From an uncultured Saprospiraceae bacterium (GTDB taxonomy: Bacteria; Bacteroidota; Bacteroidia; Chitinophagales; Saprospiraceae), in NCBI GenBank assembly GCA_938015415.1, contig CALLPK010000033.1, forward strand, positions 23,640 to 87,639: a stretch of DNA of 64,000 bases, read 5' to 3'. Of this stretch, positions 1 to 8,271 are shown in pieces (the first letter of the stretch is position 1; the number at the start of each line of letters is the position of its first letter). The notes beneath the pieces were generated by a model, which saw nothing but the letters and a program-made list of their open reading frames with translations, did no database searches and was not told the DNA's origin. The position numbers and the translations under genes were made by a program.

Positions 1-80
1 AGTGTAGATATGGCCAGAATGATCATGGCGGCGAGAAACAGATATAATTTCCATCTTGACTTTTTAGCGTATAAGTCCAT
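1..80 (-). CDS. 5' end of a membrane protein, probably a sensor histidine kinase (truncated by window edge)
   Basis: An ATG at 80 opens a frame that stays open to base 1 (26 residues). It begins MDLYAKKSRWKLYLF and continues into a hydrophobic stretch, i.e. a short basic cytoplasmic segment followed by a membrane helix. From memory, Bacteroidota sensor histidine kinases often start with this (M-x-(I/L)-Y-x-K-K-x-R-W-K then a helix), which is the only basis for the name; no kinase domain is inside the window. It is divergent from rlmN and has its own likely -7 element at 124-131. Confidence 0.5.
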   Translation of the reverse strand, partial: MDLYAKKSRWKLYLFLAAMIILAIST

Positions 81-123
81 GCTACGGTTTTAGTCGATTT
101 GCAGGTTAGAATTGATTTAGTAG

Positions 124-131
124 CAAAGATA
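124..131 (-). promoter_or_regulatory. Bacteroidota -7 promoter element for the leftward gene
   Basis: On the minus strand the sequence reads TATCTTTG, a match to the Bacteroidota -7 consensus TAnnTTTG. It is about 45 bases upstream of the ATG at 80. No clear -33 TTTG is seen at the right distance. It lies only 16 bases from the oppositely directed -7 element of rlmN. Confidence 0.5.
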
Positions 132-147
132 CGAAAACAAAATTGCG

Positions 148-155
148 TAACTTTG
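148..155 (+). promoter_or_regulatory. -7 promoter element of rlmN
   Basis: TAACTTTG matches TAnnTTTG and ends 7 bases before the rlmN ATG at 163. With initiation about 7 bases after the element, the message would have almost no leader. Confidence 0.55.
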
Positions 156-162
156 TTGATTA

Positions 163-1212
163 ATGACTACAATTGTTAAAACAGATATTCGCAAACTGAG
201 CCGCGCCGAATTAACGGACTGGTTTAAAGCTATGAACCAGCAGGGTTTCCGGGCAAAACAGGTTTACGAATGGTTGTGGAAAAAAGGTGCGCACCATTTT
301 TCGGAGATGACCAACCTGTCCAAAGAGCTTCGATCCATTCTGGACGAGCATTTTATTATTAACGCCATACGGGAAGATAAAGTACAGCGTAGTCTGGATG
401 GAACCATAAAATCCAGATATCAACTGCACGACGGTCATTTGATTGAAGCGGTACTGATTCCAGTACCAGCTGATAAGCGATTTACGGTTTGTGTTTCTTC
501 TCAGGTAGGTTGTAGTCTGACTTGTACTTTTTGTGCTACGGGGCGGATGAAACGGGTCCGTAATCTGGATGCTGCCGAAATATTTGATCAGGTGGTTTTG
601 GTGAATCGTCAGTGCGAAGAAACGTTTGGTTATCCGTTGACCAATATTGTTTATATGGGCATGGGCGAACCGCTTTTGGCTTATAAGAATGTATTAGAAA
701 GTATTGAAAAAATTTCTGCGCCGGAAGGACTGAACATGTCCGCTCGTCGGATTACGGTCAGCACAGCGGGCATTGCCAAGATGATTCATAAACTAGCAGA
801 CGACGAAGTACGATTTAATTTGGCGCTCTCCCTCCACGCTGCGGATGACGAAAAACGCAACGAGATCATGCCCATCAACGAACAAAATAGTCTGGATATC
901 CTGATGGATTCGATTGCTTATTTCTACCAAAAAACAAAAAATCGGATTAGTTACGAATATATTACTTTTCAAAATTTTAATGATAGCATTGACGATGCAA
1001 AACAGCTGGTTAAACTCTGTAAGCGGTTTCCGGTACGAGTTAATATCATCGAATACAATCCCATCGACGGTGCACCTTTTTTAAAATCCGCCGAGCGTAG
1101 AATTGATGATTTTGCGGCTTATCTGCGTAAGGAAGGCGTAATGGTAACGGTGAGACGAAGTCGTGGGAAAGATATTGACGCGGCTTGTGGGCAGTTGGCG
1201 AATAAAGGCTGA
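163..1212 (+). CDS. rlmN: 23S rRNA (adenine-2503-C2)-methyltransferase RlmN
   Basis: Radical-SAM enzyme that methylates C2 of A2503 in 23S rRNA and, in the family, A37 of some tRNAs. The 349-residue protein has the usual family length. The 4Fe-4S/SAM motif CxxxCxxC is at C117, C121 and C124, followed by the typical ATG tripeptide. The second catalytic cysteine, which takes part in the ping-pong methyl transfer, is C342 in the C-terminal DIDAACGQL segment. The GMGEPL motif, which binds the SAM amino group, is near residue 168. It stands alone, divergent from a partial membrane protein gene, and the start is fixed by the -7 element just upstream. Confidence 0.96.
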   Translation: MTTIVKTDIRKLSRAELTDWFKAMNQQGFRAKQVYEWLWKKGAHHFSEMTNLSKELRSILDEHFIINAIREDKVQRSLDGTIKSRYQLHDGHLIEAVLIPVPADKRFTVCVSSQVGCSLTCTFCATGRMKRVRNLDAAEIFDQVVLVNRQCEETFGYPLTNIVYMGMGEPLLAYKNVLESIEKISAPEGLNMSARRITVSTAGIAKMIHKLADDEVRFNLALSLHAADDEKRNEIMPINEQNSLDILMDSIAYFYQKTKNRISYEYITFQNFNDSIDDAKQLVKLCKRFPVRVNIIEYNPIDGAPFLKSAERRIDDFAAYLRKEGVMVTVRRSRGKDIDAACGQLANKG

Positions 1213-1344
1213 TGGAACTTCAATGGCAATTTCAATTTTCTCTTCTATTGCGATTTTCTCTTCAACGTAGACTTTCTCCCTTATTTTAACATAGATGGCT
1301 TAAAAAGAACTTTTTATCATTTTAAGGGCACTTTAGGATCAAAG

Positions 1345-1380
1345 CTGCGGAATCTATGCTAAAAACCATACATTCCGCAG
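1345..1380. repeat. Inverted repeat A upstream of the ATPase gene (14-bp arms)
   Basis: Left arm 1345-1358 and right arm 1367-1380 are complementary except at one position and are separated by 8 bases. The shared core is GCGGAATnTA. The same core recurs twice in inverted repeat B just downstream, so four half-sites occur in about 95 bases. Confidence 0.8.
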
Positions 1381-1388
1381 ATTTTATT

Positions 1389-1440
1389 TTTTAAACTTGC
1401 GGAATGTAGATATATTTACATAGATTCCGTAAGTTTAAAA
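1389..1440. repeat. Inverted repeat B immediately upstream of the ATPase gene (20-bp arms)
   Basis: Arms 1389-1408 and 1421-1440 pair at 18 of 20 positions around a 12-base spacer. Both contain CGGAATnTA, the same core as inverted repeat A. The right arm ends 8 bases before the ATG at 1449, so the site is placed either to be an operator for an autoregulator or to form a hairpin over the ribosome entry region. Which of these applies is not known. Confidence 0.8.
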
Positions 1441-1448
1441 ACTTTACT

Positions 1449-2870
1449 ATGATTGGAAGAACCAAAGAAATAGCTATTTTAGAAGATGCTTCTCAGACGG
1501 ATCGCCCGGAGATGATTGCAGTAATTGGTCGTCGAAGAGTGGGAAAAACTTATTTAATCCGATCATTTTTTGAGGATCAGATTGATTTCGAAATGGTAGG
1601 GTTGAAAGATGGAAATAATGAGCGACAACTTAGAAATTTTGTTTTTAGTTTAGAAGAAGTAACGGGCCGTGTTTTAGCTGCAGCAGAAATGCCTACTGAT
1701 TGGTTAGGCGCTTTTCATCTGCTACGAAAACATTTAGAATCTTTGAGTGAGGATAAAAAGAAAGTTGTCTTCATTGATGAACTTCCCTGGGCGGCAAATC
1801 CACGTTCAGACTTTTTTACTGGCCTGAGCTATTTTTGGAATAGTTACGGATCAAAGACAAATGTTGTCTTTATAATCTGTGGTTCGGCAACCGCGTGGAT
1901 GATCAAAAAAGTAATTAATAATAAAGGTGGATTACACAATCGTGTTACCCGGAAAATTATTTTACGTCCCTTCTCTTTAGCAGAAACAGAAGCCTATTTT
2001 CAATCACGTCAAATTAGTTTCAACCACTATCAACTTGTGCAGCTTTATATGACGATGGGTGGTATTCCTCACTATCTTGATCAGGTAGTCGGAGGTAAAA
2101 CTGCGATACAAAATATCGATTCAATTTGTTTTAGCCAGGAAGGCCTCTTGCGTACAGAGTTTGACAATTTATACAGTTCACTATTTACCCATCCAGAACG
2201 ATACGAAAAAATAGTAGCAATTTTAGCTACCACTTGGCGAGGAATGAGCCGAAAGGAAATAGTTAAACTTTCAGGATTTACGGACGGTGGAGGCATCACA
2301 ACCATCTTGCAAGAGCTAGAACAATCAGGTTTCATTACCGCATATGTTCCTTTTCAAAAAAAGAAAAAAAACACCTTATATCGACTAACCGATAATTATT
2401 CACTCTTTTACTTAAAGTTTATCAAGCCACTTCCTCCAAGTCTGGACGGTAGCTGGATAACCCTCAGTCAAACTCAGTCATGGAAATCATGGAGTGGATA
2501 CGCTTTTGAAAATATATGTTTACAACACATTGATAAAATTAAAGCAAAACTAGGGATTGCCGGTATACAAAGCCAAGGCTTTAGTTTTCTCGCAAAAGGA
2601 ACGGATGAATTGGAAGGAACACAAATAGACTTGTTGATCGACCGGGCGGACAATGCTATCTCTTTGTGTGAAATAAAATTTTATAATGATCATTTTCTGC
2701 TCTCTAAAAAAGAAGCCGAAGGTATCCGAAAAAAGCGCACCTTGTTTCGACAATTTTCAAGAACAAAGAAACAAATATTTGTGGTATTGATTACTACTTA
2801 TGGGAGTCTGAAAAGTAAACATAGCTTGGGATTGATAGATAATGAGGTACGAATGGAGGATTTATTTTAA
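1449..2870 (+). CDS. AAA-type ATPase with C-terminal DUF234/PD-(D/E)xK nuclease-like domain
   Basis: The 473-residue protein belongs to the archaeal-type ATPase family (stand-alone STAND-like/AAA ATPases joined to DUF234). The P-loop is GRRRVGKT at 27-34 and the Walker B motif FIDELPW has D110 and E111, as is typical of this family. A winged-helix-like segment follows around 250-310. The C-terminal part shows the spacing of a PD-(D/E)xK nuclease core: D394 in QIDLLID and E408-x-K410 in LCEIKF. The physiological role of the family is not established. The gene is alone, preceded by two related inverted repeats and followed by a strong hairpin. Such genes are scattered and multicopy in many Bacteroidota, which suggests transfer. 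Confidence 0.85.
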   Translation: MIGRTKEIAILEDASQTDRPEMIAVIGRRRVGKTYLIRSFFEDQIDFEMVGLKDGNNERQLRNFVFSLEEVTGRVLAAAEMPTDWLGAFHLLRKHLESLSEDKKKVVFIDELPWAANPRSDFFTGLSYFWNSYGSKTNVVFIICGSATAWMIKKVINNKGGLHNRVTRKIILRPFSLAETEAYFQSRQISFNHYQLVQLYMTMGGIPHYLDQVVGGKTAIQNIDSICFSQEGLLRTEFDNLYSSLFTHPERYEKIVAILATTWRGMSRKEIVKLSGFTDGGGITTILQELEQSGFITAYVPFQKKKKNTLYRLTDNYSLFYLKFIKPLPPSLDGSWITLSQTQSWKSWSGYAFENICLQHIDKIKAKLGIAGIQSQGFSFLAKGTDELEGTQIDLLIDRADNAISLCEIKFYNDHFLLSKKEAEGIRKKRTLFRQFSRTKKQIFVVLITTYGSLKSKHSLGLIDNEVRMEDLF

Positions 2871-2887
2871 ACAAAAAAAATCCCTAA

Positions 2888-2932
2888 AAATAGAAATCCC
2901 CAAAACTTTTCAAGTTTTGGGGATTTCTATTT
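2888..2932. terminator. Bidirectional terminator between convergent genes
   Basis: A perfect 21-bp stem (arms 2888-2908 and 2912-2932) with a 3-base loop. It has a CCCCAAAAC core and A/T-rich stem bases that give a U-rich end in both directions. It sits between the ATPase gene (+) and the pfkB-family gene (-), whose stop codon at 2932-2934 overlaps the outer base of the stem. Confidence 0.85.
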
Positions 2933-3846
2933 TACATCGTAAACTTCGTCAGCTTCTCAAACTCTTTCACCCGCTTATTTACTTCCGACTGTTTCAATCG
3001 CTTGAGCCGCGCAATACTAAATTCTTCCACACAAAACGAAGCCAGGGTGGATCCGTAAATCACCGCTCGTTTCATATTTTCAAAGGTAGTACTATTAGCT
3101 TTAGCCAAGTAACCAATAAACCCACCAGCAAAAGTATCCCCTGCACCCGTAGGATCGTACACCTGTGCGAGTGGCATGGCGGGAGCATAAAACATTTTAT
3201 TATTATAGAATAACAAAGCGCCGTGTTCCCCTTTTTTGATGACCAGAACCTGGGGACCCATTTTGTGGATCGCTTTGGCCGCATTGACCAGGCTGTATTC
3301 ACCGGATAGTTGTCTTGCTTCCTCATCATTTATGGTCAAGACATCTACTTTTTTGATCGTCTTTTTTAGCGCAGGCATTGCAATATCCATCCAAAAATTC
3401 ATTGTATCCATAACGATCAATTTTGGCTTGGATTTCATCTGGCTGATGACCTTGGCCTGAATTTCCGGCGTCAAATTACCGAGCATTAGATACTTTGCGT
3501 TGCGGTAGTTGGTCGGCAATTTTGGTTTAAAATCCGCCAATACATTCAGTTGTGTATCGAGGGTATCGCGACTGTTCATATTGTTGTGATATCGTCCAGC
3601 CCAGAAGAAAGATTTTTCTCCTTCTTTGATTTGGAGGCCATCCAGATTAATGCCTCGCTTTTGCATGTATTTTAATTCCTCGTTCGGAAAATCATCTCCG
3701 ACCACCGAAACGAGTCCTAGTTCTTTGGTAAAATAAGAAGCAGCGATGCTGATGTAGGTAGCAGCTCCACCCACGACACGTTCAGCTTTGCCATAGGGGG
3801 TTTCAATGGTGTCAAAGGCAACAGTGCCCACAGTAACTAATTTCAT
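2932..3846 (-). CDS. PfkB/ribokinase-family sugar or nucleoside kinase
   Basis: A 304-residue cytoplasmic kinase of the PfkB fold. The C-terminal signature DPTGAGDTFAGG begins at 231. D237 is the catalytic base and the preceding GAG residues form the anion hole. The N-terminal substrate-side glycine pair (VVGGAATY) is near residue 26. It transfers phosphate from ATP to a hydroxymethyl group, but the substrate cannot be read from the sequence; the adenosine kinase/ribokinase branch is the closest in style. It is monocistronic, and the nearest -7-like sequence upstream on its strand is CATCTTTG at about 3914-3921 (one mismatch). Confidence 0.88.
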   Translation of the reverse strand: MKLVTVGTVAFDTIETPYGKAERVVGGAATYISIAASYFTKELGLVSVVGDDFPNEELKYMQKRGINLDGLQIKEGEKSFFWAGRYHNNMNSRDTLDTQLNVLADFKPKLPTNYRNAKYLMLGNLTPEIQAKVISQMKSKPKLIVMDTMNFWMDIAMPALKKTIKKVDVLTINDEEARQLSGEYSLVNAAKAIHKMGPQVLVIKKGEHGALLFYNNKMFYAPAMPLAQVYDPTGAGDTFAGGFIGYLAKANSTTFENMKRAVIYGSTLASFCVEEFSIARLKRLKQSEVNKRVKEFEKLTKFTM

Positions 3847-3983
3847 TTTTATTTTTTAGATGATTTTAATATTAAAAGGTTCATCGCCGACGGTATGTGG
3901 CTCTATTATAGTGCAAAGATGGGATATTCTAAGGTATTTTCCCGTTTTCAGGGAGATTTTCCGAGATTTAACCCTGTTGGTAG

Positions 3984-4014
3984 TTGTGATTTCTTTAAAT
4001 ATAGTGTACTTTTG
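3984..4014 (+). promoter_or_regulatory. Promoter of rpmH-rnpA
   Basis: A -7 element TACTTTTG at 4007-4014 and a TTG at 3984-3986, 20 bases upstream, fit the Bacteroidota primary-sigma promoter. The rpmH ATG is at 4041, giving a leader of about 20 bases. Confidence 0.6.
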
Positions 4015-4040
4015 TCGGCCAATTAGAAAAATTAATTAAG

Positions 4041-4196
4041 ATGAAAAGGACTTTCCAACCCTCTAAGCGCAAGCGCGTAAATAAGCACGGATTCCGTAGC
4101 AAAATGGCTACTAAGAATGGCCGTAAATTATTGGCGCGTCGTCGTGCTAAGGGACGTCATAAATTAACGGTATCCGACGAAATGCATAAGAAATAG
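4041..4196 (+). CDS. rpmH: 50S ribosomal protein L34
   Basis: A short gene of 51 codons encoding [20 protein letters not shown] and then the conserved MxTxxGRxxLxxRRxKGRxxL pattern, the complete L34 signature. The C-terminal tail TVSDEMHKK is slightly longer than in E. coli L34 (46 residues), as is common in Bacteroidota. It is followed by rnpA in the same direction, the near-universal rpmH-rnpA arrangement. An origin-proximal location would be usual in many bacteria; here the DnaA-box cluster is about 49 kb away. Confidence 0.97.
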   Translation: MKRTFQPSKRKRVNKHGFRSKMATKNGRKLLARRRAKGRHKLTVSDEMHKK

Positions 4197-4331
4197 ATTG
4201 AGAATTTGTTTAAATACTAATTCCATTGATTTCTTCTTTTCGTTAATTTCGATATTATCCGTGACCGTCAAGCCTCGTTGCTTGCGGTTATCGTATTTTA
4301 TACTACTCTCGTAAATTACCACCTTTTTGTT

Positions 4332-4718
4332 ATGTCGCAGTCGTTCAAATTCAGTAAGGAGGAGCGGCTGAAGAATCATCATCTGCTAACAGCTCTTTTC
4401 ACTTCCGGAAAATCTTTTTCGGCATACCCATTACGGGTGGTCTATATCCCGATTGAGGAAGCAGGCCCGTTTCCAGCTCAATTTTCGCTGAGTGTTCCAA
4501 AAAAGAAATTTCGTCTTGCGGTAGATCGTAACCGTCTGCGTCGTCAAGTACGAGAGGCTTACCGATTACATAAACACCGATTATACGAGGACTTAAAAAA
4601 TAAAGATAAACGAATCGCCCTGATGATCATGTACGTCGCTAAAGAGGAAAAACCATATAAAGATATTGAACAGTCGGTGAAGCGAATTATTAAGGGACTG
4701 AAGAAGGCCGTGGTTTAA
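4332..4718 (+). CDS. rnpA: Ribonuclease P protein component
   Basis: The basic protein subunit of RNase P, which removes 5' leaders from pre-tRNA together with the rnpB RNA. I place the start at ATG 4332 (MSQSFKFSKEERLK; 128 residues) because the family begins with this F-x-K-x-x-R-L segment; the frame is open upstream to 4278, but those residues are not family-like. The RNR signature is present as DRNRLRRQVREAYR. The gap from rpmH is 135 bases. The yidD gene that often follows rnpA is not present here. Confidence 0.93.
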   Translation: MSQSFKFSKEERLKNHHLLTALFTSGKSFSAYPLRVVYIPIEEAGPFPAQFSLSVPKKKFRLAVDRNRLRRQVREAYRLHKHRLYEDLKNKDKRIALMIMYVAKEEKPYKDIEQSVKRIIKGLKKAVV

Positions 4719-4791
4719 AGTTGTTTGAGAATAATCCTTACAACCAAACGCTTTACCCACTTTATGACGTCTTATCAAATAAATAAAACTT

Positions 4792-5307
4792 ATGAAATTA
4801 CAGCTTTTTTTATTTGTTCTTTTTTCCTTTTATACTACTAACTACAGTGTTGCCCAAAAACTTTTACAAATTGAAAAAGTAGGTACTTTAAAGACCCAAC
4901 GTTATTATATCGGGGAAGAAGTAATTTTTCAGTTGGCGGGAGAGACGGAAGATTATTGGTTCCGGGAAAAGATTGTGGACATTCTAGTGGATTCAAAAGC
5001 GGTATTATTTACAAATCGAGTTGTTAAGATTGCGAATATCACAAAAATCCGGTCTTTTAAAGACCAAGCCTGGTCTAGAGGATTGAGCAATAATGCTTTT
5101 ATATTTGCTGGTAGTTTTACGGGGCTATCGTTGATCGCTTCGGCGGTTACAGCGTTTAGTTTGAGGGCTGCAACGATTATTATTCCAGGAACGGCGATCG
5201 TAGTAGGATTGGTAATTCGCTTTATTTTTCGTAGGAAAACTTACCGAATGGGGAAACGGCGGAGATTAAGGGTACTGGATTTGACTTTTTATAAGGTTGG
5301 GCCTTGA
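4792..5307 (+). CDS. Secreted or membrane protein of unknown function
   Basis: 171 residues. An N-terminal signal peptide (about 1-21, ending SVAQ) leads into a roughly 80-residue extracytoplasmic segment (LQIEKVGTLKTQRYYIGEEV). Two hydrophobic stretches follow at about 104-122 and 125-145, and then a very basic tail containing FRRKTYRMGKRRR. I do not recognise a named family. It lies downstream of rnpA and converges on aroQ. Its TGA stop at 5305-5307 overlaps the first copy of an 8-bp tandem repeat. Confidence 0.7.
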   Translation: MKLQLFLFVLFSFYTTNYSVAQKLLQIEKVGTLKTQRYYIGEEVIFQLAGETEDYWFREKIVDILVDSKAVLFTNRVVKIANITKIRSFKDQAWSRGLSNNAFIFAGSFTGLSLIASAVTAFSLRAATIIIPGTAIVVGLVIRFIFRRKTYRMGKRRRLRVLDLTFYKVGP

Positions 5308-5364
5308 TGTGCGGATGTGCGGATGTGCGGATGTGCGGATGTGCGGATGTGCGGATGTGCGGAT
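5306..5364. repeat. 8-bp tandem repeat, seven full copies plus 3 bases
   Basis: The unit GATGTGCG is repeated without error from 5306 to 5361, followed by GAT. It fills most of the 65-base gap between two convergent genes and begins within the stop codon of the left-hand gene. The unit is not a multiple of three, but the stop codon precedes the array, so changes in copy number would not alter that protein. Confidence 0.95.
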
Positions 5365-5372
5365 TAAATACT

Positions 5373-5819
5373 TTAAAAAGCTTTTGTTGGTATTTTCCGA
5401 TCCCAGAAACGAAGGGCTAGTTCATATCCTGTCAGTCCCATTCCAACGATGATTCCCGCGCAATATTTACTGAAAAAGGAGTGGTGGCGAAAAGCTTCGC
5501 GGGCGTGTACATTGGAAATGTGTACTTCAATGACCGGAGTTGTAATCGCAGCAATCGCATCGGCAATTGCAATGGATGTATGTGTAAGCGCGCCACCATT
5601 GAGTACGATACCGTCATAAGAGAAACCAACCTCATGCAATCGATCCAGAATAGCACCTTCATGGTTGGATTGAAAATATTTCAGATTAATTTTAGGAAAT
5701 TGTCCTTTTAGGGTTTTGAAATAATCCTCAAAACTTTGGTTTCCGTAGACTTCTGGCTCTCGTTTACCAAGTAGGTTTAGGTTCGGGCCATTGATAATTA
5801 ATATTTTTTTTTTAGCCAT
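5373..5819 (-). CDS. aroQ: 3-dehydroquinate dehydratase, type II
   Basis: Third step of the shikimate pathway: dehydration of 3-dehydroquinate to 3-dehydroshikimate. The 148-residue size matches the dodecameric type II enzyme. The N-terminal signature INGPNLNLLGKRE is at 9-21 with R20, and the catalytic tyrosine is Y25. FQSNHEGAILD, LNGGALTHTS and VHISNVHAREAFR supply the substrate-binding Asn, Thr-His-Thr-Ser and catalytic-His segments. It starts 3 bases after the recQ stop and is probably co-transcribed with recQ. Confidence 0.96.
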   Translation of the reverse strand: MAKKKILIINGPNLNLLGKREPEVYGNQSFEDYFKTLKGQFPKINLKYFQSNHEGAILDRLHEVGFSYDGIVLNGGALTHTSIAIADAIAAITTPVIEVHISNVHAREAFRHHSFFSKYCAGIIVGMGLTGYELALRFWDRKIPTKAF

Positions 5820-5822
5820 TTT

Positions 5823-8024
5823 CTAATTAGCCATTTCGGAAAGAAACTTAATCCGCATCAATTGAATTTCTTCCATCGTGATGTCGTCTTCCTTCAGTTC
5901 TTCGAATGCTTCTTCGACGGAACCTGATTCTGATTCCATAAAAAAGTCATAAATATCCTCGGTCGAATCAGCATCTACCGCCTCTTCGATGTAGTAGTCA
6001 ATATTGAGTTTAGTGCCCGAAATTACAATAGCTTCCATCTCTTCAATAATTTCTTCCATTGAAAGTGAATTGGAGCTAGCAATATCATACAGTGGGATTT
6101 TTCGGTCAATACTTTGAATGATATTAACTTTTATCTTGGATTTATTGGCGATCTGTTTGACCACAATTTCAGTTGGTCGCTCAATATCGTTTTCTTCTAC
6201 GTATTCTTTGATCAAAGCCATAAAACTTTTTCCGTAGCGGGTCGCCTTACCTTTGCTAACCCCCGTTATCTTCGCCATATCATCCATAGAAATAGGGTAC
6301 TGTGTAGCCATATCTTCCAGGGACGGGTCTTGAAAAATTACGTAGGGAGGAACCTTTTTTTCTTTTGCAATCTGACGACGCAAATCCTTTAAAAGCACCA
6401 TCAAAGCTTGATCTAAAACGCCGCTTTTCCCACTATTACCATCATCGACCGGAGCCATGTCATCGTAATTATGGTTAATTGGAATTTGAATTGGGAAAGG
6501 CTTTTTGATGTATTCATGCCCTTTATCCTTCATCTTTAGCAGTCCATAATTTTCAATATCTTTATAAACGAAATCGTGTAATAGCGCTTGTCGGAAGATA
6601 GAATGCCAGAAAGTATCGTCACGATCTTTACCTACTGCATACAATGGTAGTTTATCGTGCCCAAAATCCATAATCTCTTTGGTATTTTTACCCATCACGT
6701 AGTCAATCAACATTTTAATACCGCAATTTTCGTTAAGGGTATTAATAATCTCTAATGCCTGTTGCATTTCTATTTGAACTTCTACCCGTTCTTTTGGGTG
6801 ACGGCAATTGTCACACATTTTTTCACAACGCTCTACGGCAAATGTTTCTCCAAAGTAATGTAGCAGGAATTGACGTCGACAAGAAGTTGTTTCGGCGTAA
6901 GCCATAATTTCTTCCATCAATTGTGCGCCCATTTCCCGTTCCGAAACCGTTTTATCCCGCAGGAATTTTTCCAGTCGTTGAATATCTTTGTAAGAATAAT
7001 AAGCAATACATTTTCCTTCGAGTCCATCTCGGCCGGCACGTCCCGTTTCCTGGTAATAATTCTCAATACTTTTGGGGATATCATAATGTATCACAAAGCG
7101 TACATCCGGTTTATCGATTCCCATCCCAAAAGCGATGGTTGCTACGATGACATCCGTATTTTCCATCAAAAAATCATCTTGTGCTTTAGTACGTGTTTTA
7201 GCGTCCAAACCAGCATGATAGGCAGACGCTTTAATATCATTTACCCGTAGTGCTTCGGCGATTACCTCGGTAGACTTTCTACTTTGTACGTAAATAATAC
7301 CAGACTTACCCGCCATTGATTTTACGACCTGAATAATGCTTTTAATCGTTTGCTCTTTATTCCCTTTCGGGCGCATATCATAGTAAAGGTTGTCCCGGTT
7401 GAAAGAAGAAACATAACTATTTACCTCATCCATATTGAGGTTTTTGACAATATCCGTTCTAACTTTGGGAGTAGCTGTAGCTGTCAACGCGATGATGGGA
7501 ATTTCTTTATTAATATCATCTATCATGCTTCGAATCCGGCGGTATTCCGGACGGAAATCGTGACCCCATTCGGAGATACAGTGTGCTTCATCCACAGCAA
7601 TAAAAGAAAGATTCACGGTACGAAAGAAAGCCAAACTATCTTCTTTGGTGAGGGTTTCCGGAGCTATAAATAATAATTTTGTTTTTCCAGCGGTAATATC
7701 ATCTTTCACCTTTTTCATCTGCACTTTCGTCAGCGAAGAATTAAGAAAATGTGCTACTTCATCCTGTTGACTATATCCACGGATAGAATCTACCTGATTT
7801 TTCATCAAGGCGATAAGGGGAGAAATTACGATGGCGGTACCTTCCATCATCAGTGCTGGTAGTTGGTAGCAAAGAGACTTGCCTCCACCCGTTGGCATGA
7901 TTACAAATGTATCTTTACCATCTAGTACACTAGCAATAATTTTTTCCTGCGGACCTTTGAATTTATCAAAGCCGAAGAATTTACCCAATGCGCCTTTTAT
8001 GTCGTGTTTTGTTTCTAGCATCAT
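5823..8024 (-). CDS. recQ: ATP-dependent DNA helicase RecQ
   Basis: A 3'-to-5' helicase acting in recombination and repair of stalled forks. In the 733-residue protein the Walker A motif TGGGKS is at 45-50 and the DEAH box at 145-148. Motif VI (YYQETGRAGRDG) lies near residue 325. The RecQ-C-terminal zinc site is represented by C-R-R-Q and CEKMCDNC around 378-402, followed by the RQC winged helix. An HRDC domain is near 530-600, and an additional acidic C-terminal region ends the protein. It is longer than E. coli RecQ (609), mainly because of that C-terminal extension. It forms a two-gene unit with aroQ. Confidence 0.96.
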   Translation of the reverse strand: MMLETKHDIKGALGKFFGFDKFKGPQEKIIASVLDGKDTFVIMPTGGGKSLCYQLPALMMEGTAIVISPLIALMKNQVDSIRGYSQQDEVAHFLNSSLTKVQMKKVKDDITAGKTKLLFIAPETLTKEDSLAFFRTVNLSFIAVDEAHCISEWGHDFRPEYRRIRSMIDDINKEIPIIALTATATPKVRTDIVKNLNMDEVNSYVSSFNRDNLYYDMRPKGNKEQTIKSIIQVVKSMAGKSGIIYVQSRKSTEVIAEALRVNDIKASAYHAGLDAKTRTKAQDDFLMENTDVIVATIAFGMGIDKPDVRFVIHYDIPKSIENYYQETGRAGRDGLEGKCIAYYSYKDIQRLEKFLRDKTVSEREMGAQLMEEIMAYAETTSCRRQFLLHYFGETFAVERCEKMCDNCRHPKERVEVQIEMQQALEIINTLNENCGIKMLIDYVMGKNTKEIMDFGHDKLPLYAVGKDRDDTFWHSIFRQALLHDFVYKDIENYGLLKMKDKGHEYIKKPFPIQIPINHNYDDMAPVDDGNSGKSGVLDQALMVLLKDLRRQIAKEKKVPPYVIFQDPSLEDMATQYPISMDDMAKITGVSKGKATRYGKSFMALIKEYVEENDIERPTEIVVKQIANKSKIKVNIIQSIDRKIPLYDIASSNSLSMEEIIEEMEAIVISGTKLNIDYYIEEAVDADSTEDIYDFFMESESGSVEEAFEELKEDDITMEEIQLMRIKFLSEMAN

Positions 8025-8213
8025 TAATCCCTATTCTTTAAATATGTTTTATCTATGAGGCAAAATATTCTGAAGATCAGAATTGGTCCTGAACTCATTT
8101 TCAACCTAAAATGAAGTAAGATTTAGTCTTGGGTTGATTTTGCTCTCCTAAATATAGGTAAATAATTTGATTGTAAACTTTTTCGGCAAAAAAATCGAAA
8201 AAAGAATTTACGT

Positions 8214-8221
8214 TAAATTTG
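8214..8221 (+). promoter_or_regulatory. -7 promoter element of kdsD
   Basis: TAAATTTG matches TAnnTTTG. It lies downstream of the longest possible ATG start (8167), which argues that translation begins at a GTG further on. Confidence 0.5.
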
Positions 8222-8271
8222 TGTGTAAAGCCGAGGCTTTTTTTAGCGTGTCCAAAAATAATAAAATTAAC

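Noticed and set aside
4719-4791. Possible yidD after rnpA
   Set aside because: The gap is 73 bases and contains no frame with the cysteine-rich YidD sequence.
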